From: Bacteroidota bacterium
Lineage (GTDB): Bacteria > Bacteroidota > Bacteroidia > NS11-12g > UBA955
Length of the DNA stretch: 22,769 nt
Direction of reading: 5' to 3'
Assembly (NCBI GenBank): GCA_005788145.1
Contig: SXYY01000145.1
Location: 1 to 22,769 of the forward strand
The notes under the pieces were generated by a model. That model did no database searches. It had not been told where the DNA came from and saw only the letters and a list, made by a program, of their open reading frames with translations. A program made the position numbers and the translations under genes. Of the stretch, positions 1 to 8,788 are shown one piece after another. How positions within the stretch are numbered: the stretch's first letter is position 1; each line of letters begins with the position of its first letter.

Positions 1-95
1 ATGAGATACAACGGAATCGTTTCCGTGATTGAATTTCCTATACAATCACAAACATTGTATTCATGAATTGTCAGTCATTGCATTTGCCTCAACCC

Positions 96-128
96 AAAAA
101 AAAAAGGGGTCGATTGCTCGACCCCTTT
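96..128 (-). terminator. Rho-independent terminator of the efflux operon
   Basis: Bases 103-113 and 118-128 form a perfect 11-bp stem (AAAGGGGTCGA with TCGACCCCTTT) around a TTGC loop. On the minus strand the stem is followed by a run of ten T (plus-strand A at 96-105). This is a textbook intrinsic terminator, 24 bases past the stop codon of the RND pump gene, so it closes the four-gene efflux operon. The A-rich side faces left, so it would work poorly for plus-strand transcription. Bases 1-95 to its left hold no convincing gene; a 10-bp palindrome ATTCATGAAT sits at 59-68. Confidence 0.93.
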
Positions 129-152
129 CACTAACAAATCAGTCTGATAGGA

Positions 153-3100
153 CTACTCTCTTCCTTTCGGACGCATCATGGTGTCTGGATCATAATGTCG
201 GCCCATCCAACCATAAACCCTTGCTTTGAACTTCTCGTTCAAATAATACATGCAAGGTACCAAGATCAATGTAAGGAATGTTGCAAAGCCCAATCCGTAT
301 ATCATCGTCCAGCTCAACGGTCCCCAGAAGGCCACGTTATCGCCACCAAAATAAATGTGTGGGTTCAATTCAGAGAATAGGGTAGCGAAGTCCATGTTCA
401 ATCCCACTGCCAATGGCACCAATCCCAAGATCGTTGCAGAAGCGGTAAGCAAAACGGGTGTCATACGGGTTCTACCTGCTTCAATGATGGCGGCTTTCAA
501 TGTGGCGCCCTGTTCACGGAGCAAGTCTGTAAATTCCACGAGCAAAATCCCGTTTCTAACCACAATTCCCACCAAAGCCACAATGCCGATACCGGTCATC
601 ACAACGGAGAAGTCCATGTCGAAAATGGCAAATCCAAACAATACACCGATGAGCGATAAGAAAATCTCACTCAAAATCAACAAGGGTTTGCTGATGGAAT
701 TGAACTGGGTTACCAAAATGATCAAAATCAAAGCCAAAGAAGCCAACATCGCATTGCCCAAGAAAGCCCCAGTTTCTGCTTGCTGCTCTTGCTCTCCGGT
801 CATCACGATTTGAATGTCTGATGGTTTATCGAAGGATTCAATGGCCGAGTTTACTTGAGAAACAACCTCATTTGGCTGGTACCCTGCCAGTACGTTACTG
901 GCCAAAGTAATTACACGCTTTTGATTCATCCGGTTAATACCACCATAAGTATTTGAGTATTCAGCAGAAGCCACAGAACTCAATGGTACCTGACGAATCA
1001 TACCCCCTGCAACCATGTCGCGGTAGGTGATTCTCATATTCAACAAGGCATCCAAGTTGTTGGCATCCATTTTCTTGATGCGCACCATGATGGGATAGTC
1101 GTCGTTTTCATCCTTAAACTTGCTCGCCTCGGTTCCATAAATGCTTCCGCGCAAAGCCATCCCAATTTGGGCGGTACTAATACCAAATCGATTGGCGCGT
1201 TCGCGATCAATTTTGATGATGATTTCAGGTTTTGAACTGATGAAGTCGGTTTTCAACTCCTCTACGCCAGAAATCTTCTTGTTATCCAAATAGGTCTTCA
1301 ATTTGGTGGCCGTGCTCACCAATGATTCAAACTCGTCGCCACGAATTTCGATGTTCACAGCTTTTCCTACAGGCGGACCGTTTCTCTCTTGTTCTACGAT
1401 GATTTCGGCCCCAGCGATGGTGCCAATACTGGCGCGAATTTTCTTCAACAGAGCCATGGTACTTCCACCTTCACGCTTTTCGAAATCAACGAAAGCAACC
1501 GTGATCTTTCCTTTGTTACTCGCTGTGGTTCGATCGCCACTGTTTGGGTCTGTTGCACCCACTGCAACGTTTGAAATGACACTTTCTACCAATGGATTGT
1601 CTTTGCCAATGGCAGTAAAGACGCGTTTTTCGGCGATTTTTAGAATGCTATCGGTGTGTTTTGCATTCGTGCCTGTTGGTAAGGTGAGATAGACATACGT
1701 AAAATTCGGGTCCGCTTGAGGGAAGAACACCACACCTGGTTTGCGAATGGCGGTGACAACGAAAGACAAAATCAGGAGCGCAATGGTGGCGAAAATGGTT
1801 TTTCTTGGACGATTGCCTTCCAACAAATAGCGCACAACCCGTTCGTAACCATTTTGAACGCTGGGCCAAGTTTTGGTCTGAAACACCACAATCACATGAC
1901 GTAGCCAGAAATGGTGCAATAGGTACACACCCAAAAGGGTAACCACAAAATTACCGGCACCGAATCCACCCATTATGTAAGCCAACACCGCAATTATTCC
2001 CATTACAATAGAGGTGCGTTTTACGCCGCGGGCCGATTTTGCGTGGTCCTCTTCGGCATGCTCATCTTCCATGAAATCAACCGCAAAAACAGGGTTGATG
2101 ATGTAAGCCACCAACAAGGAAGCCAAAAGTGTAATAATCAGTGTCACAGGCAGGAAGAACATGAATTTTCCCACAATTCCTTTCCAGAAAGCCAAGGGGA
2201 TAAAAGGTGCCAAGGTGGTCATGGTTCCAGAGAGTACGGGTATGAAGACCTCGCCAGCCGCTTTTTTTGCAGCAACCTTGATGGGCAATCGCTCCTTGTG
2301 AAATATACGGTGGGTGTTTTCAATGACCACAATCGCATCGTCTACCACGATTCCCAAAGCCAACAAGAAGGCGAATAACACAATCATGTTCAAACTGAAC
2401 CCGATCGTGGGCATTACCAAAAAGGCAATGAAACAACTCAACGGAACCGATAAACCAACAAAAATGGCATTAGTAGCACCCATGAAGAACATCAAAATCA
2501 CCGTTACCAGGATAAACCCGATGATGATGGTGTTGATCAAATCATGGACCGTGGTTCGGGTTTTAACCGATTGATCACCCGTAAACACAACTTCCATTTC
2601 TTTGGGATATGCTCCGCTGGCTTGCAAGTCTTCAACAATTTCGTGACACTTGTCGCTCGCTTCAATCAAGTTCTCACCGGCGCGCTTAACGACGTTCAAT
2701 GTGATCACATTTTTACCTTCTAAACGGGCATAACTCTCTTTTTCTTTGTAACCATCCACAACCTCAGCCACATCGCGCAAATATAATGTAGCGCCTGTTC
2801 CTGAACGAATCGCGATATTCTCAATTTCTTCTTTGCTGCGGAATTCACCACTCACACTCAAGGAGCGTTGCATTTTATCCACGTCAATGTTACCACCCGA
2901 AATACGCATGTTTTCGTATTGTATTGCCCGGGTAACATCATCCATGGTTAGTCCGGAAGTGGCCATCGAGGTCAAGTCCAAGTTTACCTGTAACTCACGA
3001 TCCAAAGCACCAACGATATCAACCCGCGTGATGCTTGGCAAACTCTCGATTTTGTCTTTGGCTAATTCAGCATATCGCTTCAGCGACTGCAAATCAAAAT

Positions 3101-3563
3101 CGCCACTGATGTTGATGTATAACACCGGCAAATCAGAAAAATTGATTTCCTGTACAATGGGGTCGGTCTTCAAATCACTGGGAAGGTCGCTTTTGGCCTT
3201 GTCCACCTGGTCTTTCACCTTTTGTTTGGCCTGGTCCACCTTCACATCCGTATCAAATTCAACCGTGATAATGCTGAAATCTTGAATCGAATTGCTCTTG
3301 AGTTTTTTTACGCCACTCACCGATTTGATCTTTTTCTCCAAGGGCTTGGTGATCAAATTTTCGATATCCTTTGGCGATGAACCTGGATACACCGTTTGTA
3401 CGATGATGGTTGGAATTACGATGTCGGGGAATTGCTCCTTCGGCAAAGAATTGTATGAGAAAATACCCGCGATACTAATGAATATCGACAGGATATAAAT
3501 GCTGGTTTTGTTGTCGATGCTCCAACTGGTGGGACCGAACTCTTTGAAATTGAACTTGCTCAT
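153..3563 (-). CDS. RND-family efflux pump, inner-membrane permease (AcrB/MexF-like)
   Basis: Proton-driven resistance-nodulation-division pump of 1136 residues, the inner-membrane part of a tripartite exporter. The N-terminal membrane helix is near residues 20-38, followed by the first large periplasmic domain. Further helices start near 343. TM4 carries the paired aspartates of the proton relay in GIVVDDAIVVIEN (D408-D409). In the second half the helix GIVVRNGILLVEF has an arginine (R1003) about where AcrB has its relay lysine. Between the two halves, about residues 512-560, there is an extra hydrophobic stretch that looks like two added membrane segments; from memory this occurs in other Bacteroidota pumps. 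It starts 10 bases after the adaptor gene and is last in the operon. The substrate (drug, dye, detergent or metabolite) cannot be told. Length and motifs indicate an intact hydrophobe exporter rather than a heavy-metal pump. Confidence 0.95.
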   Translation of the reverse strand: MSKFNFKEFGPTSWSIDNKTSIYILSIFISIAGIFSYNSLPKEQFPDIVIPTIIVQTVYPGSSPKDIENLITKPLEKKIKSVSGVKKLKSNSIQDFSIITVEFDTDVKVDQAKQKVKDQVDKAKSDLPSDLKTDPIVQEINFSDLPVLYINISGDFDLQSLKRYAELAKDKIESLPSITRVDIVGALDRELQVNLDLTSMATSGLTMDDVTRAIQYENMRISGGNIDVDKMQRSLSVSGEFRSKEEIENIAIRSGTGATLYLRDVAEVVDGYKEKESYARLEGKNVITLNVVKRAGENLIEASDKCHEIVEDLQASGAYPKEMEVVFTGDQSVKTRTTVHDLINTIIIGFILVTVILMFFMGATNAIFVGLSVPLSCFIAFLVMPTIGFSLNMIVLFAFLLALGIVVDDAIVVIENTHRIFHKERLPIKVAAKKAAGEVFIPVLSGTMTTLAPFIPLAFWKGIVGKFMFFLPVTLIITLLASLLVAYIINPVFAVDFMEDEHAEEDHAKSARGVKRTSIVMGIIAVLAYIMGGFGAGNFVVTLLGVYLLHHFWLRHVIVVFQTKTWPSVQNGYERVVRYLLEGNRPRKTIFATIALLILSFVVTAIRKPGVVFFPQADPNFTYVYLTLPTGTNAKHTDSILKIAEKRVFTAIGKDNPLVESVISNVAVGATDPNSGDRTTASNKGKITVAFVDFEKREGGSTMALLKKIRASIGTIAGAEIIVEQERNGPPVGKAVNIEIRGDEFESLVSTATKLKTYLDNKKISGVEELKTDFISSKPEIIIKIDRERANRFGISTAQIGMALRGSIYGTEASKFKDENDDYPIMVRIKKMDANNLDALLNMRITYRDMVAGGMIRQVPLSSVASAEYSNTYGGINRMNQKRVITLASNVLAGYQPNEVVSQVNSAIESFDKPSDIQIVMTGEQEQQAETGAFLGNAMLASLALILIILVTQFNSISKPLLILSEIFLSLIGVLFGFAIFDMDFSVVMTGIGIVALVGIVVRNGILLVEFTDLLREQGATLKAAIIEAGRTRMTPVLLTASATILGLVPLAVGLNMDFATLFSELNPHIYFGGDNVAFWGPLSWTMIYGLGFATFLTLILVPCMYYLNEKFKARVYGWMGRHYDPDTMMRPKGRE

Positions 3564-3573
3564 GGGGTAGGGA

Positions 3574-4728
3574 TTAGTTGCCTTTCATCCATTCGCCAGA
3601 AATGGCCTGGCCATCGTTCAATTCTTGGTATCCCGCAGTGATTACCATGTCGCCCTCATTCAATCCCTCCAAAATCTCGGTCAATCCCTCGCTCGTCTTG
3701 CCAACGCTCACTTTTCTGCGCTCAGCCACAAATGTGTTGGTTCCATTTTTTGCAGGAATCGCTTTGGCTACCACGACAAAACTACCCGATTCAGTGGTTT
3801 GTACACTGTTTGAATTCACGCTAATGGCCGATTTGTTCTCGTAGTCAACGATTTTCAATTTGGCAATCATGTTTGGCTTCAAATTATCCACTTTTGGCAA
3901 TTTGGTTTCCACGCGGAAGGTGCGGTTTAATGGATCAATGAATCTGGCCGCGAAAGAGATGTTGGTATTAACCTCTGTTTTTAAGTCAGGGAAGTAAATC
4001 TCAATTTGATCACCCGCCTTGATTTTCTTGGAGTGCGATTCAGCCACATCTGCTTTTACTTTGATGTTCGACATATTGACAACGCGAAACAGGGGCATAC
4101 CGGGAGCCACGGCTTGTCCCACCTTGGCATCAGCACTTTCCAATGTGCCCGCAATGGGCGATTTGATGTTGTACATATCGATCTGCGCTTCCAATGTCTT
4201 CATGCTCTTCTCCAAAGCTTCTTTTTGGTTCTTGGCCGACAAATACTGTACTTCCGTACCAACACCTTTTTCCCACAGGCGCTTTTGCTTTTCGAATAGG
4301 GTAGTCACGAACACCAATTGTTGGTTCAATTCGTTTTTGCCTTGAGAAATGGCTGTATTGTCGAGTTGGGCCAAAACTTGACCTGCACTCACTGTTGTGC
4401 CTGGCTGAACCAATACCCGAACCACAGTACCAGGTACTTTGGGGGTTGCGATGGTGCTTTCATTGGCGTCTGCCACACCCTCAATAGAAATAAAACTCTG
4501 AAAAAGACCTTTCTTCACGGTGGCGATTTCCACGGTTTTCCCCATGTCAGCAACCGCACCGGCATTCAATTCCTTTTCCAAAACACTGGCTTCGGCTTGT
4601 AACTGGGCGATTTCTTTCTTTAATGACTCTAATTTGGCTTTTTTAGCCTCTGGCGTGTTTGATTTTTCTCCGCATGCACTCATCAAAAATGCTGCGATCA
4701 AGCTCATCGATAATATATAACGTTTCAT
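3574..4728 (-). CDS. RND efflux periplasmic adaptor (membrane-fusion lipoprotein)
   Basis: HlyD/AcrA-type adaptor of 384 residues that bridges the RND permease and the TolC channel. I chose the ATG at 4728 because it gives a clean lipoprotein signal peptide (MKRYILSMSLIAAFLMSAC) with the lipidated Cys at residue 19. An upstream in-frame start would put a charged tail before it and overlap the TolC gene. Residues about 27-55 form a short charged coiled coil (KLESLKKEIAQLQAEASVLE). Next come a biotinyl/lipoyl half-domain (TPKVPGTVVRVLVQPGTTVSAG), an alpha-helical hairpin, the second lipoyl half (IKSPIAGTL), and beta-barrel and membrane-proximal domains. The gene is 7 bases after the TolC gene and 10 before the pump gene, so co-expression is expected. 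Confidence 0.94.
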   Translation of the reverse strand: MKRYILSMSLIAAFLMSACGEKSNTPEAKKAKLESLKKEIAQLQAEASVLEKELNAGAVADMGKTVEIATVKKGLFQSFISIEGVADANESTIATPKVPGTVVRVLVQPGTTVSAGQVLAQLDNTAISQGKNELNQQLVFVTTLFEKQKRLWEKGVGTEVQYLSAKNQKEALEKSMKTLEAQIDMYNIKSPIAGTLESADAKVGQAVAPGMPLFRVVNMSNIKVKADVAESHSKKIKAGDQIEIYFPDLKTEVNTNISFAARFIDPLNRTFRVETKLPKVDNLKPNMIAKLKIVDYENKSAISVNSNSVQTTESGSFVVVAKAIPAKNGTNTFVAERRKVSVGKTSEGLTEILEGLNEGDMVITAGYQELNDGQAISGEWMKGN

Positions 4729-4735
4729 GGTTGGA

Positions 4736-6091
4736 TTATTTGATTGGGGTGCCTGTAGCATGTTGTAATTCAATTTTGGATATCACCAAGTCGTAAAGGG
4801 CATTCATGTAATTGTTGTTGGCTGCGCGCAGTTCTGTTTCGGCTTGCATCATTTCTAGCGCACTGCCCACACCTTCTTTGTACTTGAGCGATGATTTATC
4901 ATAAATGCGCTGTGCCAGGGCTAAGTTGGCTTTTTGGTTTTCCGCCTGCTTCATGTTTACCGCGTAATTGTTTTTGGCGTTGGTGAATTCGAACTCAGCA
5001 AAACGATCAAAGTTGGCCATGTCGTTTTTCGCTTTTTCAATTTTGATGTTTGTTTCCGTCAACTTCGAACGGGTTAGACCACCGGCAAAAATGGGGACAC
5101 GCAAATTCAAACCATATACGGAGGATGGTACCCACTCGTTGTTCGGTGTAAGGTTGCTCTGGAAAAAGTTGAACTCACTGCGCAAAGTGCTTCTTTGATA
5201 CTGATAGAAACCCACCAGAGACGGCAATGACGCCGCTTTATATCGCTTGTTGTCGAGCAGTCCCAATGCAACAGTTTGATCCAAAATTTTGTGTTCGATG
5301 CGCTGACTTGCGTTGAAGGCATTCACATCCAAGCCGCTTACATTGAGATAGGTCTCCAACTGTTCCAAGTTATCAGAAAGGGTAATTTCGGTGCTCATTG
5401 GCAACGCCATGTGAATTTTCAATGCATTTTTGGTGATGATGATGGCATTTTGCAACTTTTCGCGCTGCAAATACAAATTGCTCAATGTGAAATTCAAGCG
5501 ATCAACATCCAACGACTCCACAAAACCTTCTTTGTTCATCTCTTTCACTTCAAATGCACTCTTTTCCAATAACTTGATGTTTGCTTCAATCACATCCAAA
5601 TTCTTTTGGGTTGAGACAGCGGTCACATAGGCCTTGGCCACGTTCAATTGCAAATCTTTCAGTGATTTGGCTTTCAATAGTTCGCTCATTCCCATGAAGG
5701 CCCTGGTTGCCTGAAGCCCTATGAAATATGTGCCGTCGAACAACAACTGACTTACGCTCAAACTTGCGCTACTCGCAAACTCTTGCTGAAAACGAATAAA
5801 AATGTAATCAGGTGCGCTAGAACCGGGCGCTTTGGTGAAGTTGTTTACCCAGTTTCCTGGGATAGTGAGGTATTGTTGGTATCCGCCCGAAGCACTGACC
5901 TGTGGTAATCCGAACGAAGCCGTCTGTTTTACGGTTTCCTTTGCGATGTTAGCGTCCAATTGGGCGTTTTTGTAAGCAGTGTTGTTTTGTTCAGCAAAAG
6001 TGATGGCCTCACTAAAACTGAATGTTTTGGTTTCTTGCGCATGTGCAGCAAAAGCGCCTAAGAACAATGTAAATATTAGTTTGCGTTTCAT
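4736..6091 (-). CDS. TolC-family outer membrane efflux protein
   Basis: Outer-membrane channel subunit of 451 residues that would trimerise into the exit duct of the efflux complex. The ATG at 6091 is chosen because it directly begins a Sec signal peptide (MKRKLIFTLFLGAFAAHAQ, cleavage probably after AHA). The upstream in-frame start overlaps the regulator gene. The mature protein shows the TolC pattern of two related halves of long helices, for example AFMGMSELLKAKSLKDLQLNVAKAY and the C-terminal SSLKYKEGVGSALEMMQAETEL, a typical OEP repeat signature. It lies 7 bases after the TetR gene and 7 before the adaptor gene. Its position between regulator and adaptor makes it specific to this pump rather than a shared TolC. 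Confidence 0.93.
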   Translation of the reverse strand: MKRKLIFTLFLGAFAAHAQETKTFSFSEAITFAEQNNTAYKNAQLDANIAKETVKQTASFGLPQVSASGGYQQYLTIPGNWVNNFTKAPGSSAPDYIFIRFQQEFASSASLSVSQLLFDGTYFIGLQATRAFMGMSELLKAKSLKDLQLNVAKAYVTAVSTQKNLDVIEANIKLLEKSAFEVKEMNKEGFVESLDVDRLNFTLSNLYLQREKLQNAIIITKNALKIHMALPMSTEITLSDNLEQLETYLNVSGLDVNAFNASQRIEHKILDQTVALGLLDNKRYKAASLPSLVGFYQYQRSTLRSEFNFFQSNLTPNNEWVPSSVYGLNLRVPIFAGGLTRSKLTETNIKIEKAKNDMANFDRFAEFEFTNAKNNYAVNMKQAENQKANLALAQRIYDKSSLKYKEGVGSALEMMQAETELRAANNNYMNALYDLVISKIELQHATGTPIK

Positions 6092-6098
6092 TGTGATG

Positions 6099-6713
6099 TT
6101 AACTTGGTTTGATTTTCCATTCAATGGAATTAATGTTTTCTATTCCTTTTTCAGTGCTAATTGAGCGTAAATGGTATTTGATGATTTCAATCAAAACATC
6201 GTCTTGTGAAATTCCCAAGCTGTTCAATTCTTCGCTATCAAATACATAGAACGATAGCATTGAGAATGATTTCGCGATGATTTCTGCGTGGAAATTGTTG
6301 TGATACAATCCACTGGATCTTCCCAGCGCAATGTTCGTGAGTAGGTGTCGCACAACATGATTACTCTGGTACTTTTCCAACAATTCGAAACTCTGGGGAT
6401 GGTACTTTTTGAGATCGTACAGCATGGAAGGACTCATCTTCCGCTGATTGTTCATCAAGTAGGTGGTGATTAGATGGAATTGCTCAATGGCATTGGGTTC
6501 AGTTTGAATGATATTTTCAATCGCTTCTTCGTTTTCACGCATGTGCGACTCAACCGTAGAAAGAACCAAACTCTCTTTGTCCTTGAAGCACTTATACAGG
6601 GTCTTTTTAGAGATGGATATCTCCTTTGCCACGTCGTCCATGGTAACGCTCTTTACCCCAAATCGGCGAAATAATCGCTCTGCAGTTGACTGTACGCGGG
6701 ACACCAATTCCAT
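6099..6713 (-). CDS. TetR/AcrR-family transcriptional regulator of the efflux operon
   Basis: One-component repressor-type regulator of 204 residues. The N-terminal helix-turn-helix is clear: AERLFRRFGVKSVTMDDVAKE followed by the recognition segment ISKKTLYKCFKDKESL (about residues 12-52). The remaining helical part would be the ligand-binding and dimer domain, which is too variable to predict a ligand. The ATG at 6713 is chosen because an in-frame TTG at 6725 lies inside the -7 promoter box (6723-6730) and could not be on the message. It is the first gene of the operon with the TolC, adaptor and pump genes, so it is probably autoregulated and induced by a pump substrate. The inverted repeat at 6748-6777 is the likely binding site. 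Confidence 0.92.
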   Translation of the reverse strand: MELVSRVQSTAERLFRRFGVKSVTMDDVAKEISISKKTLYKCFKDKESLVLSTVESHMRENEEAIENIIQTEPNAIEQFHLITTYLMNNQRKMSPSMLYDLKKYHPQSFELLEKYQSNHVVRHLLTNIALGRSSGLYHNNFHAEIIAKSFSMLSFYVFDSEELNSLGISQDDVLIEIIKYHLRSISTEKGIENINSIEWKIKPS

Positions 6714-6722
6714 AAAGTGCCG

Positions 6723-6730
6723 CAAAGGTA
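6723..6730 (-). promoter_or_regulatory. Bacteroidota -7 box (TACCTTTG) of the efflux operon
   Basis: On the minus strand the sequence reads TACCTTTG, an exact match to the Bacteroidota TAnnTTTG element, ending 9 bases before the TetR ATG. The -33 element would fall close to or inside the left arm of the inverted repeat at 6748-6755. No strict TTG is found at the usual distance; the nearest is 14 bases upstream of the box. Confidence 0.7.
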
Positions 6731-6747
6731 CAACGATAAAATCGCAA

Positions 6748-6777
6748 TGGAAACTATTTTTGTGTTAAAAGTTTCCA
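6748..6777. promoter_or_regulatory. Candidate TetR operator: perfect 8-bp inverted repeat
   Basis: TGGAAACT (6748-6755) and AGTTTCCA (6770-6777) are exact reverse complements separated by 14 bases. The repeat lies 17 bases upstream of the -7 box of the regulator gene, so a bound dimer would cover the -33 region. Neither strand has a T-run after the stem, which argues against a terminator for sppA. That it is the site of this TetR protein is inference from position and symmetry. Confidence 0.6.
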
Positions 6778-6797
6778 CTTTGTTGCGGAATCGATGA

Positions 6798-8567
6798 TCA
6801 GTGCATTTTTACCGACCAAGGAAGCAGGTATTGGGGTCCGACCAGGTGTTGAATTTTCTCGGCTTCTTTGATTGTTTCAACGGGCAATCCGCTCGCCTTT
6901 GCAGCATTGGACCACTGTATTTTGGCCATTTCTTCTTGGTTTAACAATTGACTGAGCCAATCTGCCTGTTCAGGATAACTCACTACGCGATAGTCCTTTG
7001 TTTTTGATTTTCGTGCGGCCGCCAAAATAGCCCGGTTGATTCCGCCAAAATCGTCAATCAAGTGCAACTCCTTAGCATCGATGGCACTGTAGACACGACC
7101 CTCAGCCAACGCAGCCACATTGCTTTTCGACATATTCCGACCTTGGGCAACCGTGTTCAAGAAATCATCATAGATTTCATTGATCATGGTTTGCATCATG
7201 GCACGCTCTTTTTCACCCAAAGGCCTGTCTGGGCGCCATCCGGCAGATAATTCGCCCAATTCAATCGTTTCGTAATTCAAGCCCAATTTCTCGCCAAAGA
7301 GTTGTTGGGTATTTGGCAACAAGGCGAATACACCAATAGAGCCAGTGATTGTATTGGGCAAAGCGAAAATACTGTCGCCAACACACCCCATATAATATCC
7401 GCCGCTTGCAGAAACATCGCCAAATGAAATCATGACGGGTTTTACTTTTTTGCAGGCAATAATCTCGTGGGCCATTTCATCGGATGCATAAGCGCTGCCA
7501 CCGGGCGAATTGATGCGAATCACAATGGCCTTGATGGTGGGGTCGTTTTGTGCTTTGTGCAATGTTTTGATGAAACTCGCACTGCCAATTTGCTCATCGG
7601 GATTTTGCTTACCCGGAAGGATATCGCCCACCGCGTAAATGACCGCAATTTTGTTTTCACTATATGGATAGGGGTCTGCATCCTTGGCATATTTGGAGAA
7701 GGCAAACCACTTCGCTTTCTCACCATCCAATTTACATGCTCTTGCCGCTTCTTTCATTGCATCGGACTCATAATTCAAAGCGTCAATCAAGCCCAAAGCT
7801 TTGGCATCTGCAGGACGCTGAGCCCTGGCTTCCATCGCGATGTTCCAAACAGTGTCTTTCGGCAATTTTCTGCTCAATGCGATGTTTCCCATTTGGTACG
7901 CGTACAAAGATTTGATGTATTGGGTGACCTGCTGTCTATTTTCCTCAGACATCGTCGTTTGCGTGAATGGCTCAACGGCACTCTTAAATCGTCCAACACG
8001 AAAAACCTGAAAATCAACACCAAGTTTATCGAATAGTCCCTTGTACATCACAAACTTGGAAGAAATGCCATCGATTTCCATCATACCCCGGGGATTGCAG
8101 ATGACCTTGTCGCAGGCTGATGCGATGTAGTAACCCAATTCAGAATACAAGCCACTGTAAGCGGTGACGGGTTTTCCCGTTTTTCGGAATTGCAAGATTG
8201 CATTGCGAATTTCTTCTGCCGTTGCCATTCCCCCTGAATAACTACCACAGTCCAAGTAAATACCCTTGACGTTTACATCTTTTTCCGCTTTTTTCAAGCC
8301 ATTGATGATATCGTTCAGTCCGATGGGCGTTTCGGCATTGCCGCTAGCAGATAGGAGTTCGTTGATGGGATTGTTGTTGCTGCGTTCTGTGATGTCCCCC
8401 TCTAGTGTCATGGTAAGGATGCTTGCTTCTGTGAGTTCCTCTGTGGTGGATTCACCGAGTTTGGAACTGAAACCAGAAATTAAAACGCCGAATACAAGTG
8501 CAATCGATAATATACCGAGGGCAAAACCGCCCAACAGGGTGATGAAATATTTAAGAAATGTTTTCAT
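6798..8567 (-). CDS. sppA: Signal peptide peptidase SppA, 67K type
   Basis: Membrane-anchored serine protease of family S49 that degrades leftover signal peptides in the inner membrane. It has 589 residues from the ATG at 8567; an in-frame GTG at 8579 lies in the promoter box and is rejected. One membrane helix covers about residues 7-34, followed by two tandem S49 domains as in the long (67 kDa) form. The catalytic pair is visible: Lys195 in GRFKSAVEPF and Ser388 in DVSASGGYY, matching the Ser/Lys dyad of E. coli SppA. The motif RINSPGGSAYASDEM precedes the serine domain. It is transcribed alone towards the efflux operon, with 84 bases between its stop codon and the regulator ATG. Confidence 0.95.
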   Translation of the reverse strand: MKTFLKYFITLLGGFALGILSIALVFGVLISGFSSKLGESTTEELTEASILTMTLEGDITERSNNNPINELLSASGNAETPIGLNDIINGLKKAEKDVNVKGIYLDCGSYSGGMATAEEIRNAILQFRKTGKPVTAYSGLYSELGYYIASACDKVICNPRGMMEIDGISSKFVMYKGLFDKLGVDFQVFRVGRFKSAVEPFTQTTMSEENRQQVTQYIKSLYAYQMGNIALSRKLPKDTVWNIAMEARAQRPADAKALGLIDALNYESDAMKEAARACKLDGEKAKWFAFSKYAKDADPYPYSENKIAVIYAVGDILPGKQNPDEQIGSASFIKTLHKAQNDPTIKAIVIRINSPGGSAYASDEMAHEIIACKKVKPVMISFGDVSASGGYYMGCVGDSIFALPNTITGSIGVFALLPNTQQLFGEKLGLNYETIELGELSAGWRPDRPLGEKERAMMQTMINEIYDDFLNTVAQGRNMSKSNVAALAEGRVYSAIDAKELHLIDDFGGINRAILAAARKSKTKDYRVVSYPEQADWLSQLLNQEEMAKIQWSNAAKASGLPVETIKEAEKIQHLVGPQYLLPWSVKMH

Positions 8568-8578
8568 GCGGAATTCCA

Positions 8579-8606
8579 CAAAGTTAGGGATGTCTTGTGG
8601 GTCAAA
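8579..8606 (-). promoter_or_regulatory. sppA promoter (TTTG-N16-TAACTTTG)
   Basis: On the minus strand TTTG (8606-8603) is followed after 16 bases by TAACTTTG (8586-8579), an exact TAnnTTTG -7 box. The sppA ATG begins 11 bases later. The spacing is at the short end for Bacteroidota promoters, but the rseP promoter in this window has the same 16-base spacer. Confidence 0.7.
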
Positions 8607-8701
8607 TTACGGGATTCGTTCAAAGGACATCAATAGGGGATGAAATTTTCCGGCTTAGGATGTAGTTTTGGCCACATATTTGCATTCATCGCGAAAATTG
8701 A

Positions 8702-8788
8702 ATGATGAAATTGACATTACGAAACCATGCTTTGATTGCCTATTTTTTTGTGCAAGCCCAGAATGTAAACGCCCAAAAACCGCTGTGA
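8702..8788 (+). CDS. Possible tiny exported peptide or decayed gene start
   Basis: A 28-codon ORF reading MMKLTLRNHALIAYFF then VQAQNVNAQKPL and a stop. It has a basic start, a short hydrophobic core and an NAQ ending like a Sec cleavage site, so it resembles the signal peptide of a Bacteroidota exported protein. A TAGTTTTG box lies 31 bases upstream. Nothing coherent follows in frame. It could be the remnant of a lost secreted-protein gene, a real microprotein or chance; I recognise no family. Confidence 0.18.
   Translation: MMKLTLRNHALIAYFFVQAQNVNAQKPL

Noticed and set aside
29..813. Several plus-strand ORFs of 60-150 codons opposite the RND pump gene
   Set aside because: They lie fully antisense to a well-supported gene and show no domain, signal peptide or promoter; they are reading-frame shadows.
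1303..3285. Longer plus-strand ORFs (129 and 150 codons) opposite the RND pump
   Set aside because: Composition is what is expected from the complement of a membrane protein gene; no recognisable family.
6748..6777. Reading the inverted repeat as a terminator for sppA
   Set aside because: No T-run follows the stem on the minus strand, and its position at the -33 region of the next promoter fits an operator better.
7467..8036. 189-codon plus-strand ORF opposite sppA
   Set aside because: Antisense to the S49 catalytic region, whose frame is strongly conserved; no start context and no family resemblance.
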